Assembly: GCA_965533275.1 (NCBI GenBank)
Contig: CBESWG010000005.1
Coordinates: 62,001 to 126,000 of the forward strand
Direction of reading: 5' to 3'
DNA length: 64,000 nt
Source: JAUXEH01 sp965533275
GTDB taxonomy: Bacteria > Acidobacteriota > Aminicenantia > Aminicenantales > Aminicenantaceae
Shown here: one piece after another, positions 31,904 to 41,438 of the stretch
Position numbering within the stretch: the first letter of the stretch is position 1
Layout: each line of letters begins with the position of its first letter
Program-made: the position numbers and the translations under genes
Notes under the pieces: model-generated
Seen by the model: the letters and a program-made list of their open reading frames with translations, nothing else
The model's database searches: none
Told to the model about the DNA's origin: nothing

Positions 31904-34390
31904 ATGAAGACCAGTCGAGGTTTATTGATTCTGGGATGTGCTGTGATCCTGGTGACGGCATCACTATCGGGGACGCCCCAATGGAAAACCCTGGAAAAGG
32001 CCGACGATCTTCCCGATGCGTTCAGTACTACATGGGAGAAGGGTGACCTGCTGGTCACCTTCGGCCGGCACATGGCGATCTTCGGCGGTGAATCCCGGGC
32101 CATGTTCTCGGTGCTGAACTACCCCATCGGAGACGGAAAGGGATGCCTGCTCAGCCTGGCCCCGACGGGCGAGGGGATCCAGAGCGACATCTGCATGGGA
32201 TCGCCCTACCTCACCGTTAGGGCTAAGGCCCGGCCGGTGGTATACTCCGAGGTCACGCCGTTGGCAGCCAGGGGCAGGAATCCCGAGGGTATCCGGGCGG
32301 TCGGATCCTACCGAGGGGCAGGAGACATCGAGGTTCAGGTAACCACCGTCTACCGACTCATCCCCGCCTCCGGGGGCCGGATCGAGATCACCTCCACACT
32401 CACCAACTCGGGCAGCAAGCCCCTCAAAGAATTCGGCTACTCACTCTACATGGGGGCCGGAACGCGCTTCAGCTACTCGCCCTTCAACCGGAAGGTACAC
32501 CCGGACCTGAACTTCGCCGTGTATCCCCGGCCCGACCACACTCTGGTCAGGTGGAACCGGAATCCGGTCACTGCAGAACCGAAGGACGTCCTTCAGCCTG
32601 GTGAGAGTTTCGAGGTCCGCTACTCTGTTTTTGCCGAGACCGATACGCAGGCGCTGCTCGAACGGCTCTACCGGGAAGCCGGGCACATGTCCTTCCCCAC
32701 CAGGCTCAAGCTGATCGGCTACCGGGGCGGCCTCTACGAGGCCATCATCCGGGAGGCGGCCACCGGCTCGGTCTTTTTCAGGGATTTTGTCTCCGATGAC
32801 CGGAATGAGTTCTCCATCCCCCTCATCGCCGGGAGCTACACGGCCCAGGTCAGCTTCTTCCCCGCCGTTCAACAGGCGGCGTTCAGGGTGGGAGCGGGGG
32901 AAGACAACTCCGTGGTCCTGAGCGAACCCCCCACGGGGAAGGTCCATGTCCAGATCCAGGACAGGCGAGGGCGACATGTGCCCGGCAAGGTGACCTTTAT
33001 CGGCTTGCAGCCCACGCGCACGCCCCATTTCGAACCGGAGAATCCGATCCAGACCGGACGGGGATGGGAGACCTTCAAGAATTCCCGTTTCCCGGGAGCC
33101 GATGGTACCGATGTGGCCCTCGCAGCAGGCACTTACATGGTCTACGCCTCCAGGGGCCCGGAATTCTCGGTCGACCAAGAACTCCTTAGGGTCTACAAAG
33201 GCGAACACACAACCCTCAGCTTCCAGCTCGACCGGGTCCTGGATACAAAGGGCTGGATCTCGATCGATCCGCATCTCCACACCACGAATTCAGACGGATC
33301 AATGGGCATCCCGGAGAGGATCCGCTCCCTGGTGGCGGAGGGCCTGGATGTGGCCGTTGCCACGGACCACAACTATGTCAACGACTACCGGCCCGACCTG
33401 CAGGCGCTGGGCTACACAGATATCCTGGCCGTGATCTGCGGCAATGAGATCACGGTCGGGGGCATGGTCCATTACAACACGTATCCTGTTGAGCACCGCC
33501 CCGAAGAGCCCCTGAACGGAGCCATCGATCCCATCTCCGACACCATGGCCGAGCTGTTCAGGCGCAGCCGGAGCAAGGACGACGAAATCCTGATCCAAGT
33601 TAACCATCCGCGCAGCGGAAACATCGGATACTTCAACAAGTTCGGGCTCGATCCGGAAAAGGCGGCCTTTGCGCTGGAAGGCTTCGAGATCGACTTTGAC
33701 GTCCTCGAGATCCTCAACGGGCCCGGCTATCTCTCCGCGAATGTGGACTCCATCCGGGACTGGTTCCACCTTCTCAACCGCGGGTACACGATCCCCCTGA
33801 TCGGATCGTCCGATGCCCACGGCATCGACCGCAGCGAACCCGGCTACTCACGCACCTATGCTGCCTACCAGGGGAAAAAAGGCACCGGCCTTGATGTGCC
33901 GGCCCTGATCGGCGCTCTGAAGGAGGGGCGGTCCTTCGCCAGCAACGGCCCCCTGGTCGACGTCAAGGTGAACCGGAAATACTCCCTGGGAGATACCCTC
34001 ACAGACAAGGACGGGAAGGTCACTGTCAGCGTCCGGGTCCGGAGGGCCCCCTGGATCTCGCTCGATGAGGTGCGCTTCATCATCAACGGCGAGCGGGACG
34101 TGATCCTCCCGGTCGAGGGAAAGAATGCAGGTCGGGAGGATTTCACTCTCAAAGAAAAGGTGTCGCTGACCCGGGACTCCTATATCGTGGTCGAGGTGAT
34201 CGGCGCTAAGGGCCTCTACCCTGTCCTTCAGAGGGGCTCCCGCTCGGGGCTGAGAGAACATGCCATCCTGCCCTATGCGCTCACCAATCCCGTGTACATC
34301 GATGTGGACGGCAACGGCCGCTTCGATCCGCCCTGGAACGAGAAGATCGAGCTGCTTCCGGAGATCCCGGAAAAAGAAAAGGAGGAATGA
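31904..34390 (+). CDS. Exported CehA/McbA-type metallohydrolase with PHP domain
   Basis: From ATG 31904 (ggagggc upstream) the product has 828 residues with a signal peptide (GLLILGCAVILVTASLSG). The first 440 or so residues are beta-rich and may bind substrate. The PHP-type metal site follows with DPHLHTTNSDGS, AVATDHNYVNDY, IQVNHPRSGNIGY and GSSDAHGIDRSEPG. CehA/McbA enzymes hydrolyse carbamates or phosphoesters; the natural substrate here is unknown. The epimerase gene begins 16 bp downstream. Confidence 0.85.
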   Translation: MKTSRGLLILGCAVILVTASLSGTPQWKTLEKADDLPDAFSTTWEKGDLLVTFGRHMAIFGGESRAMFSVLNYPIGDGKGCLLSLAPTGEGIQSDICMGSPYLTVRAKARPVVYSEVTPLAARGRNPEGIRAVGSYRGAGDIEVQVTTVYRLIPASGGRIEITSTLTNSGSKPLKEFGYSLYMGAGTRFSYSPFNRKVHPDLNFAVYPRPDHTLVRWNRNPVTAEPKDVLQPGESFEVRYSVFAETDTQALLERLYREAGHMSFPTRLKLIGYRGGLYEAIIREAATGSVFFRDFVSDDRNEFSIPLIAGSYTAQVSFFPAVQQAAFRVGAGEDNSVVLSEPPTGKVHVQIQDRRGRHVPGKVTFIGLQPTRTPHFEPENPIQTGRGWETFKNSRFPGADGTDVALAAGTYMVYASRGPEFSVDQELLRVYKGEHTTLSFQLDRVLDTKGWISIDPHLHTTNSDGSMGIPERIRSLVAEGLDVAVATDHNYVNDYRPDLQALGYTDILAVICGNEITVGGMVHYNTYPVEHRPEEPLNGAIDPISDTMAELFRRSRSKDDEILIQVNHPRSGNIGYFNKFGLDPEKAAFALEGFEIDFDVLEILNGPGYLSANVDSIRDWFHLLNRGYTIPLIGSSDAHGIDRSEPGYSRTYAAYQGKKGTGLDVPALIGALKEGRSFASNGPLVDVKVNRKYSLGDTLTDKDGKVTVSVRVRRAPWISLDEVRFIINGERDVILPVEGKNAGREDFTLKEKVSLTRDSYIVVEVIGAKGLYPVLQRGSRSGLREHAILPYALTNPVYIDVDGNGRFDPPWNEKIELLPEIPEKEKEE

Positions 34391-34406
34391 CCTGCAGGAG
34401 CGAGAC

Positions 34407-35387
34407 ATGCCACCGCGGGCCCTGATCACAGGCGCGACAGGCTTCATAGGAAGCCATCTGGTCGATCACCTGAGAGGAGAGGGCTGGGACCTGACCTGCT
34501 GGTGCCGGCCGGAGAGCCGGACTGACCGTCTGGAGGGTCAGGGCGTAAGGCTGGTCCGGGGGAACCTGGACGAACTCGACCGCCTCACCCGTGCCGCAGC
34601 CGGCCAGGACTATATCTTCCACCTGGCAGCCCGGATCCATTCCGCCTCCAGGGAGGTCTACGAACGGAGCAACCACGTGTTCACACGCAACCTGGTGCAG
34701 GCGGCCCTCGAGGCCGGCAGCGAGCTCAAGCGCTTCGTCTACGTCTCATCCATCGCAGCGGCAGGCCCCTCCGAACCAGGCAAGACCAAGACTGAGGAAC
34801 AGGATTCCTCGCCACGTACGGAATACGGGCGCACCAAGCTGAGGGGAGAGGAGGCGGTCAAGGAAGCCGGGGCTGACCTGCCGTACACGATCATCCGCCC
34901 CCCCAACGTGTACGGACCGGGGCAGAAGGAGACAGAGCTCCTGATGCGCCTCATCCGGAGGCGGGTCGTCCCGGTCCTGAGGAGCAGTGATCCGGCCACG
35001 ACCCTCGTCTATGTCGAGGACCTGAACCGGGGGACGGTGCAGGCGGCACTGGCCCCCGAGGGCCTGCGCGAGACCTTCTACCTGACCGATGGTAAGACAT
35101 ATTCCTGGCGCCAGGTCCTCTTCACCTTCAGGGATATCGTCCTGAAGAGGCCCGTGTTCGTTCCCGTGCCGGAAACCGCCATCGTGCTGGCAGCCCGCTT
35201 GACCGACGGGCTGAAACGGATGCGGCTGGTCCGATCCTATTTCGGGAGGCGGGCCTGGAGGAGCATGACGGAGATCCCCTGGCTGTTTTCCTGCGAAAAG
35301 GCCCGGTCGCGGCTGGGATACAGGCCGGAATACTCGCTTGAGCGGGGGCTGCGCAAGACTCTGTCCGGGAGCACGCATAGGCGTTGA
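34407..35387 (+). CDS. NAD-dependent epimerase/dehydratase (extended SDR)
   Basis: The ATG at 34407, behind GCAGGAG, opens with RALITGATGFIGSHLVDHL, the GxxGxxG nucleotide-binding fold, in a 326-residue protein. The catalytic YxxxK lies in EYGRTKLRGEEA and IRPPNVYGPGQ is also typical. Relatives act on nucleotide sugars, dihydroflavonols or hopanoid precursors. The open frame upstream to 34260 overlaps the PHP gene and is rejected. Forms a unit with the PHP-domain gene. Confidence 0.88.
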   Translation: MPPRALITGATGFIGSHLVDHLRGEGWDLTCWCRPESRTDRLEGQGVRLVRGNLDELDRLTRAAAGQDYIFHLAARIHSASREVYERSNHVFTRNLVQAALEAGSELKRFVYVSSIAAAGPSEPGKTKTEEQDSSPRTEYGRTKLRGEEAVKEAGADLPYTIIRPPNVYGPGQKETELLMRLIRRRVVPVLRSSDPATTLVYVEDLNRGTVQAALAPEGLRETFYLTDGKTYSWRQVLFTFRDIVLKRPVFVPVPETAIVLAARLTDGLKRMRLVRSYFGRRAWRSMTEIPWLFSCEKARSRLGYRPEYSLERGLRKTLSGSTHRR

Positions 35388-35413
35388 GTTTCCTAGGATA
35401 ATTTGAGTATAAT
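35384..35413 (+). promoter_or_regulatory. Sigma-70-like promoter for the lipid kinase gene
   Basis: TTGAGT (35384-35389) and TATAAT (35408-35413) with an 18-bp spacer lie 34 bp before ATG 35447. The -35 overlaps the end of the epimerase gene. Confidence 0.5.
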
Positions 35414-35446
35414 AGAGTCCCACTGGGAATAGGTGCTTAGAAAACC

Positions 35447-36379
35447 ATGACACAAGGCGATGCAGACTCCGGACCCCGGATCGTCTGTATCATCAATCCC
35501 AAGGCCGCCAACCGGAAGTGGGAACGGAACATCCTCATCCGCAACTACCTCCAGAAGAACCTGCCGGGCAAATTCGTCGACACGCATAAGGACAAAGATT
35601 TCACTGTACAGAAAACCGCAGAGCTGTGTGCCGATCACGACATCATCGTGGCGGCCGGCGGGGACGGGACCATCGCCGACGTGCTGCAGGGCATTGTCCT
35701 CTCCGGGCGCGGCCAGGAACTTTCGCTGGGAATCATTCCGCTGGGAAGCGGGAACGCCTTCCGCGTCTCCCTGGGAATCCCTCTCCACCTGCCGCGGGCG
35801 CTGCGGATCATCCAGGAAGGGTTCACACGGGAGATCGATCTCATCGATTTCGGGGGACGGGTGGGCACCTTCGGATCTCTGGGAGCCACCGCCCGGGTTA
35901 CCTGGGAGGCGGAACGCCACTGGATGCCGGGCTTGTTCGGTCACCTCCTGGCAGGCCGGATCATGTCCCGGCTTGCGAGGCAGGAACAGGAGATCGAGCT
36001 TTTCGACGGATTCGACGACGACGGCGTCCATTTCGAGCACAAGCTCCTGAATCTGAAGGTATTTGACATCATCATCGGGAAAAGCATCCACTTCGGATAC
36101 GGATGGAAGATGGCTCCCGAGGCCAAGATCGACGACGGCTACATCGACCTCACCTTCTTCGAGGTGAGCGGCAGCAAATTTCTCCTGTCCTTCCCCAGCA
36201 TCTATTTCGGGAAGTTTCAAAAGACCCAGAGGCACTTCAAGGCAATGAGGGCCATCATCAAGGGGAAGAGCCTCCCGGTGCAGTACAACGGAGAACTCCT
36301 GGGGAGGAGGGATGTCGTCGAGCTCAAGATCCTGCCGAGAGCCCTGAAGATCATCTCGCCCCGCGGTTTCACTCCCTGA
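35447..36379 (+). CDS. Diacylglycerol/lipid kinase family protein
   Basis: The 310-residue protein has the DAGK catalytic signature: INPKAANRKW near the N-terminus, VAAGGDGTIADVLQG (nucleotide loop GGDGT) and LGIIPLGSGNAFRVSLGIP, where GSGNAF replaces the more usual GTGND. The C-terminal beta-sandwich includes APEAKIDDGYIDL. It phosphorylates a lipid such as diacylglycerol at the membrane. The downstream amidohydrolase gene converges on it. Confidence 0.87.
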   Translation: MTQGDADSGPRIVCIINPKAANRKWERNILIRNYLQKNLPGKFVDTHKDKDFTVQKTAELCADHDIIVAAGGDGTIADVLQGIVLSGRGQELSLGIIPLGSGNAFRVSLGIPLHLPRALRIIQEGFTREIDLIDFGGRVGTFGSLGATARVTWEAERHWMPGLFGHLLAGRIMSRLARQEQEIELFDGFDDDGVHFEHKLLNLKVFDIIIGKSIHFGYGWKMAPEAKIDDGYIDLTFFEVSGSKFLLSFPSIYFGKFQKTQRHFKAMRAIIKGKSLPVQYNGELLGRRDVVELKILPRALKIISPRGFTP

Positions 36380-36483
36380 CCTAGGACAAACTTTCTCACC
36401 GATTCCATCTGGGAGATACTCCCCTCAGGGCTGCGTCTGCGATAGTCGCTTCGACTCCCCTGCCAAAATCGGTTAAGGAATTA

Positions 36484-37977
36484 TTATTTGGATGCAGCAC
36501 GGGCCGCGGAGACCATCTCCTTCACGTCCTGAAGCAGGGCCCGGGCATCGTAGACGAATCCATCCTTGATGGTCCAGCGCACCCCTCCGGTCCGAACCAC
36601 CTCTCCGTCGACGCGATCGAGCGTGCCGGTGGGATACAGGACCTTGAGATTCTTTAGAGGATTGCCCTCCACCAGGATCAGGTCTGCCAGCCAGCCCTGC
36701 CGTATCCGGCCCAGCTCGTTCTCCAGGCCCAGGATACGCGCATTGTTGCCGGTGGCATGCATGACCACATCGATGGGATGGAATCCCGCCTCATGATGGA
36801 GCTCCAGTTCCCGGATCAGGCTGAATCCATAGAGCATATAGATGTACCCGGCGTCTTCTCCGCAGCCCACAATACCCCCCATGTCTGAGAAGGCGCGCAC
36901 CGCCCTCATCCAGATCTGATAGTTCTCCCGCCAGAAGACCTCATCCGTCGTGGTCCAATCCCAGTGATAGGATCCATGGTTGGCGGGATGAGGCACAAAA
37001 TACTCTTCCAGCACCGGATGCAGATAATCCTTGAACCAAGGCTGGTTCTCCGCCCTCTGCACGTCCCGGTTGGCCTCGTAGATCACGAAGGTCGGACACC
37101 AGGACACCTGGTTAGCCACCATGTCGGAGAGGACCTTCTTCAGCCTCTCGGGATCGGCCTCCCGCCAGAGGCGGCCGGCGTAGCGGAAGCGGTGGCTCTC
37201 GTCGTTGTAGTTGTACCAGTGTGGAAAATTCTGAGAGCCCCGCAGGGCCGCATCAGGCACACCATACCAGTGCTCGATGCTGGTGACACCAAAGGCCGCA
37301 TCATGACGGGCATCGGTCTCCTCGACACCCACATGGTGAGCCACCCGCAGGCCCAATGTGCGGGCCTCCTGCACGGCGGCTTCCATGATGTCCTGGTCCA
37401 TGCCGAAGATCTTCACGCCGTCTCCGCCCGCCTTTTTTATCCTCTGGACAGCCTGACGCGCCTCTTCCGGGGTTCGCCCGCCCGCCCGCATGTAAAGATA
37501 AATCCGGGGCGCAACGATCTCACCAGCCCGGCTCCTGTCGCGCTCCTGGAACGTTTTTTGGGTATTGGAGCCTACATCCCGCACCGTGGTGATCCCGCAC
37601 GACAACCAGAGCTTGTAGAGATACTCAAAGGGGATGGGACTGCGGCCGCGTGTGTCGTGGATGTGCGCGTGCAGATTGATCAGGCCGGGAAGCGCGTACA
37701 TCCCGGTGCCATCGATCACATGGGCCTCGCCAGAATAGGGATCCTCTCCCAGGCGGGCGCCGCGGAGGGACTGGATGGAGTTGCCCTGGACGACAATATC
37801 CATCGGGCCCTGAGCCGGAGTGCCGTTGCCATCGATCAGCATGACATTGCGGATGATCAACCGTTCGTATCGTTGGCCGCTCTCGATTCCCGATGACTGG
37901 GCGTGGAGAGCGCTTCCGAGAGTCAGGATAAGAAACACAACCAAGACCATATAAAAACCATCATGCCATCTCTGCAT
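36484..37977 (-). CDS. Exported amidohydrolase (imidazolonepropionase-like)
   Basis: From ATG 37977 (aaggag upstream) the product has 497 residues and a signal peptide (GFYMVLVVFLILTLGSALHAQ, about residues 7-27). The metal-dependent hydrolase motifs are GLINLHAHIHD (HxH), AHHVGVEETDARHD, TSIEHWYG and VGCGEDAGY. Such exported family members cleave dipeptides, lactams or related amides. It lies 65 bp downstream of the HD-GYP-like membrane gene on the same strand. Confidence 0.87.
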   Translation of the reverse strand: MQRWHDGFYMVLVVFLILTLGSALHAQSSGIESGQRYERLIIRNVMLIDGNGTPAQGPMDIVVQGNSIQSLRGARLGEDPYSGEAHVIDGTGMYALPGLINLHAHIHDTRGRSPIPFEYLYKLWLSCGITTVRDVGSNTQKTFQERDRSRAGEIVAPRIYLYMRAGGRTPEEARQAVQRIKKAGGDGVKIFGMDQDIMEAAVQEARTLGLRVAHHVGVEETDARHDAAFGVTSIEHWYGVPDAALRGSQNFPHWYNYNDESHRFRYAGRLWREADPERLKKVLSDMVANQVSWCPTFVIYEANRDVQRAENQPWFKDYLHPVLEEYFVPHPANHGSYHWDWTTTDEVFWRENYQIWMRAVRAFSDMGGIVGCGEDAGYIYMLYGFSLIRELELHHEAGFHPIDVVMHATGNNARILGLENELGRIRQGWLADLILVEGNPLKNLKVLYPTGTLDRVDGEVVRTGGVRWTIKDGFVYDARALLQDVKEMVSAARAASK

Positions 37978-38042
37978 ATTGTTCTCCTTGTTATTCTGGA
38001 GTTGACCACCTGAGGATATGCCCAGGTGGGTACTCATCGTGC

Positions 38043-38972
38043 TCAGGTCGAAGTGACCACAAGCATGAGGGCCTCTATGGCCTCGGGATGGAAGGTCCTG
38101 CCAGACAGCTGCTGGACCTCCAGCATGGACCCGAACTCATCTCTTCCCTGGAAGGGAGCCGAACGGGTTGCGATCTTGTCATAGACCTGGGCCAGTACCA
38201 GGATGCTGCTTCCCAAGGGGACTTCGGCCAGATCCTTGTCCAGGGTATCGCTCCTCTGCACATAATGCAGATAAAAAGCCTGCAGGAGAGGCTGTATCTC
38301 TTTAAGAAGCGAGGACGTGGACCTCAGCATTACCTTCTTGCGGTCATCGAGCGAGCGAGCCAGGGCAACCTCATCAGAGCTCAGAAAATCCGTCATCTCG
38401 ACAAAGAGGGGGAGGCTGGAGCTCAGGTCCCCCGCCATAGAGAGAAGGGAGGCCGATTTGATGTTCTCGATCTCGTTGGTCTCCAGCCCGGCCGCGGCAG
38501 CGATCCGGCCCGCGATCCGCGCCACACGCTGCGCCGGAGGTGTGGCCTCATCGACGCTCTCCAAGTACTTGAGCATGATCTCGAGGGTCCCGACATAGGC
38601 CTCGCGGAGCGTATCGAGCTTGGCCTCACGCTGTTCCGAGAAGGAGCCGATCAGCGCCCCCGTGAGGATCAGTAGGCTTCCCCAGGTCACCAGGTTGATG
38701 GTCTCGTGAAACATGAAAAAGTTTTTGGGGCCGGTGATCAGCTCCACATAGATCAGATACAGGACGACGAGCAGCACGGAAAAGGCGGCCGTGAGGACGG
38801 CGCGGTTCTTGCCCAGAAAATACCCTGAGAGTATGACGGGCAGGAAGAAATAGTTGAGGAACGAGAACTTGTTCTGGACCAGGAGCGCCATGAGGAGGAT
38901 GCCAAGGGCAACCAATCCGAGGATTGCCCCCTCAAAGTGGCCGATCACAAACTCTCTGATCCGTCGAATCAT
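38043..38972 (-). CDS. Membrane protein with a degenerate HD-GYP-like domain
   Basis: From ATG 38972 the 309-residue protein has three to four N-terminal membrane helices (about residues 12-110) and a cytoplasmic helical domain. That domain aligns by pattern with HD-GYP phosphodiesterases (RVARIAGRIAAAAGLETNEIENIKSASLL in two parts, VPLGSSILVLAQVYDKI, TFHPEAIEAL), but where the family has LLHDIGK it reads LLSMAGD, and the HHE and GYP motifs are absent. It is likely a non-catalytic relative that senses or binds a partner. It is not a cyclic-di-GMP hydrolase by these residues. Confidence 0.65.
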   Translation of the reverse strand: MIRRIREFVIGHFEGAILGLVALGILLMALLVQNKFSFLNYFFLPVILSGYFLGKNRAVLTAAFSVLLVVLYLIYVELITGPKNFFMFHETINLVTWGSLLILTGALIGSFSEQREAKLDTLREAYVGTLEIMLKYLESVDEATPPAQRVARIAGRIAAAAGLETNEIENIKSASLLSMAGDLSSSLPLFVEMTDFLSSDEVALARSLDDRKKVMLRSTSSLLKEIQPLLQAFYLHYVQRSDTLDKDLAEVPLGSSILVLAQVYDKIATRSAPFQGRDEFGSMLEVQQLSGRTFHPEAIEALMLVVTST

Positions 38973-39069
38973 AGATGATCCTCTCGCTCCGATATATATC
39001 ACCGGTCCAGATGGATGTCAACCAGGGGCGATCTTCGGATCCCCTGCGCTCACGAGACGCAGGAGTGTG

Positions 39070-39078
39070 TGCTATAAT
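39070..39078 (+). promoter_or_regulatory. Extended -10 promoter for sppA
   Basis: TGCTATAAT at 39070-39078 is a consensus extended -10 element, leaving a leader of about 85 bases before ATG 39170. No convincing -35. Confidence 0.45.
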
Positions 39079-39169
39079 CGGAACAAGAGATGTCAATCAC
39101 GCATCTAAACCAACTAGCTGATAAAGAAACTAAGATTAAGATAGAAGGATACGACAAAGGAGGGCCGCC

Positions 39170-40138
39170 ATGAAACGATTGTTAGTACCGTACCTCATCT
39201 TATTGCTGTGTGGGGCAGCGTGTAGTGTGCATCTCGACATGCTGGGCAAGAACAAGATCGAGGAGGTCACGCTCTCCGACAGCAGGACCAAGGACAAGAT
39301 CCTGCTCCTGGACATCAGCGGCATCATCGGTGTCATGCAGGACACTGGCTTTTTCCCCAGGAAAGACGGGAACATCCTCTCTCAGGTCTACTACCGGCTG
39401 GAACAGGCGGCCGAGGACAGCCGGGTCAAGGGGATCATCCTGCGGCTTGACACACCGGGTGGAGAGGTGACCGCCAGCGATATCCTCTACAATGAGATCA
39501 GGGAGTTCCGGGCCAGGACGAATATCCCGGTTGTGGCCCTCATGATGGGGCTGTCCACCTCTGGAGGCTACTATGTGGCATCGGCCTGCGACCACATCGC
39601 CGCCCACCCCTCCACCATAACCGGCAGCATCGGCGTCATCTCCATCTTTCCCAACATCGAGGAGCTCTTTTCGAAGGTCGGGGTCGAGATGACCGTGATC
39701 AAATCCGGGCAGATGAAGGATTCCGGCAGCCCCTTCCGAGAGATGAACACCGAGGAGAAGGCCGTCTTCCAGGACATCGTGGACGGCTTCCACGAGAACT
39801 TCCTCGAGGCTGTGGCAGCCGGGCGGGAGAGCCGGATCTCTCCGGACAGGCTCCGTACTCTGGCCGACGGCCGCATCTACACCGCTCCCCAGGCTCTGAA
39901 GGAGGGGCTGATCGACTCCATAGGCTATTTCAACGAAGCCCGGGACAAAGTCCTGGAGCTGGCTGGGATATCCGATGCCAAGGTTGTCTCGTACTCTTAC
40001 TATCCCAAGACCAAGACCAATATCTACGCCACCCGGCTGGATAACTTCATGACCCTGGACAGTTCGGAGATCCGGCAGATGATGCAGACGCTCAAGAGCG
40101 GATTCTACTATCTATGGATCCCCCAACTCACCCACTGA
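39170..40138 (+). CDS. sppA: Signal peptide peptidase SppA (S49)
   Basis: The 322-residue serine protease has a lipoprotein-like start (LILLLCGAACSVH), so it may be lipid-anchored rather than having the usual single helix. The catalytic serine lies in GLSTSGGYYVASACD and the general-base lysine in IKSGQMKDSGSPFR, the Ser-Lys dyad of the short, single-domain SppA type. It degrades cleaved signal peptides at the membrane. A strong ribosome-binding site (aaggaggg) precedes ATG 39170. Confidence 0.9.
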   Translation: MKRLLVPYLILLLCGAACSVHLDMLGKNKIEEVTLSDSRTKDKILLLDISGIIGVMQDTGFFPRKDGNILSQVYYRLEQAAEDSRVKGIILRLDTPGGEVTASDILYNEIREFRARTNIPVVALMMGLSTSGGYYVASACDHIAAHPSTITGSIGVISIFPNIEELFSKVGVEMTVIKSGQMKDSGSPFREMNTEEKAVFQDIVDGFHENFLEAVAAGRESRISPDRLRTLADGRIYTAPQALKEGLIDSIGYFNEARDKVLELAGISDAKVVSYSYYPKTKTNIYATRLDNFMTLDSSEIRQMMQTLKSGFYYLWIPQLTH

Positions 40139-40245
40139 TCTGCCGAGGCTATGAACGAGCCAATCTCAGCACATCGACATCGTCGTGGCCCAATCGATGT
40201 AGAAAACTACACCTCATGAGCCAGTTCCTCGTCGCTGCACCGATC

Positions 40246-40953
40246 TCACTTCTTCCCGAAGATCGCCAGCAGTAGGTCTCGGTCCGCCGGAGTCATGGCA
40301 AACCGGCCGAAAAGGTCGTGGATCCGCTCCTCCATGTGTCTCCGGTTCCCGGCATGGACAAATCGTTTTTCCTCCAACTTCTGCAGGATCAGGCGGATGC
40401 CGGCCTCCTGCTCGCTGCGCGGGAGGGGCCGATCCGCAGACACGACGACGCCCCTGCCTCCAGCAGCACGTGACACATGGAACAGTGTCAGGAGTACGGC
40501 CGAGGCCAGGTTGTAGGAGGGTTGGGGCGAGGACTGGGGGAGGGTGAAGCGAAAGCTGGAGTGGCGCAGTTCGGCGGACTCCAGCCCGGTCCGTTCGTTC
40601 CCGAACATGAGGCCGATCCGGCTCCCCGGCGGGAGCTCCTCCAGCCGCTCCAGGGCCTGTTCCAGGTCCAGTGAGGGGAAGTTTTTCCGGTGCCGGGCCA
40701 CCGCCGCAAAGACCACATCCAGGTCTGAAACGGCCTCTTCCACGCTCGCGCAGAGCCGGGCTCCCTCGAGCAGGTCTTCGGCATGCACCGCCGTGACGCG
40801 GACCTGGGAGGGCAGGGGGTGGCCCTGCACGATATGCAGATCGGTGAATCCGGTATTTTTCATGGCCCGAGCTGCCAGCCCTATGTTTTCCGGGCTCTGG
40901 GGCCGGGCCAGGATCACGCGGAAATTCTTCTCAGGATCAGGCCGAAATTCCAT
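40246..40953 (-). CDS. TrmJ-like SPOUT RNA 2'-O-methyltransferase
   Basis: The 235-residue enzyme has the three SpoU motifs: PENIGLAARAMKNTGF, MFGNERTGLES and LPQSSPQPSYNLASAV, together forming the trefoil-knot AdoMet site. It belongs to TrmH-family group 1, of which TrmJ methylates position 32 of tRNA; the exact target is not certain. ATG 40953 is chosen because aaggag is five bases upstream. It lies 53 bp after dut on the same strand. Confidence 0.88.
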   Translation of the reverse strand: MEFRPDPEKNFRVILARPQSPENIGLAARAMKNTGFTDLHIVQGHPLPSQVRVTAVHAEDLLEGARLCASVEEAVSDLDVVFAAVARHRKNFPSLDLEQALERLEELPPGSRIGLMFGNERTGLESAELRHSSFRFTLPQSSPQPSYNLASAVLLTLFHVSRAAGGRGVVVSADRPLPRSEQEAGIRLILQKLEEKRFVHAGNRRHMEERIHDLFGRFAMTPADRDLLLAIFGKK

Positions 40954-41006
40954 GCTCACTCCTTCAAAAACCTGCCCAGGACCGCAGAGGGGGCGTCCCC
41001 AAAACT

Positions 41007-41438
41007 TCAGAAACGGCCGGTGCTCCCGAATCCTCCCTTGCCCCTTTCCGTATCATCCAGGCTGTCAGCCTCCACGACCGACACCTCAACGACAGGCTGA
41101 ATGAGCATCTGAGCGATCTTCATGCCTTTGCATACGGTGAATTCTTCCTGGCCCAGGTTGATCATGACGATCCTGATCTCCCCTCGATAGCCAGCATCCA
41201 CGACCCCAGCCAGCCGGTGAACCCCTGAGAGTGAGATCCCACTCTTGTCCCAGATCAGTCCCACATGACCGGGCGGTATGGCGGCCTGGATGGCTGTGGG
41301 GACCGCCTGTGCCTTTCCCGGTTCGAGGACCATGTCCACGGCGCTGAAAAGATCCAATCCTGCATCGCCTGGATGGCCGTAGCAGGGCAGCTTGGCGTCT
41401 GTATTCATCCGCCTGATTTTTAATTCCATGCTGTTCAT
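41007..41438 (-). CDS. dut: dUTP diphosphatase
   Basis: The 143-residue enzyme hydrolyses dUTP to dUMP and keeps uracil out of DNA. All five trimeric dUTPase motifs are seen: PGDAGLDLFSA, DKSGIS, GVVDAGYRGEI, KIAQMLI and RGKGGFGSTGRF. Motif two reads DKSG rather than the common PRSG. The start overlaps the nrdG stop as ATGA, so it is coupled to the anaerobic ribonucleotide reductase genes. Confidence 0.94.
   Translation of the reverse strand: MNSMELKIRRMNTDAKLPCYGHPGDAGLDLFSAVDMVLEPGKAQAVPTAIQAAIPPGHVGLIWDKSGISLSGVHRLAGVVDAGYRGEIRIVMINLGQEEFTVCKGMKIAQMLIQPVVEVSVVEADSLDDTERGKGGFGSTGRF

Noticed and set aside
31735..32103. N-terminal extension of the GNAT frame
   Set aside because: It runs into the divergent PHP-domain gene; ATG 31734 fits the start of the folded domain.
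36380..36483. ACCGATT/AATCGGT inverted repeat in a convergent gap
   Set aside because: The arms are 7 bp and over 60 bp apart, too little to call an element.
40139..40245. Short inverted repeat (ACATCGA/TCGATGT) as terminator
   Set aside because: Loop is about 17 bases and no T-tract follows on either strand.
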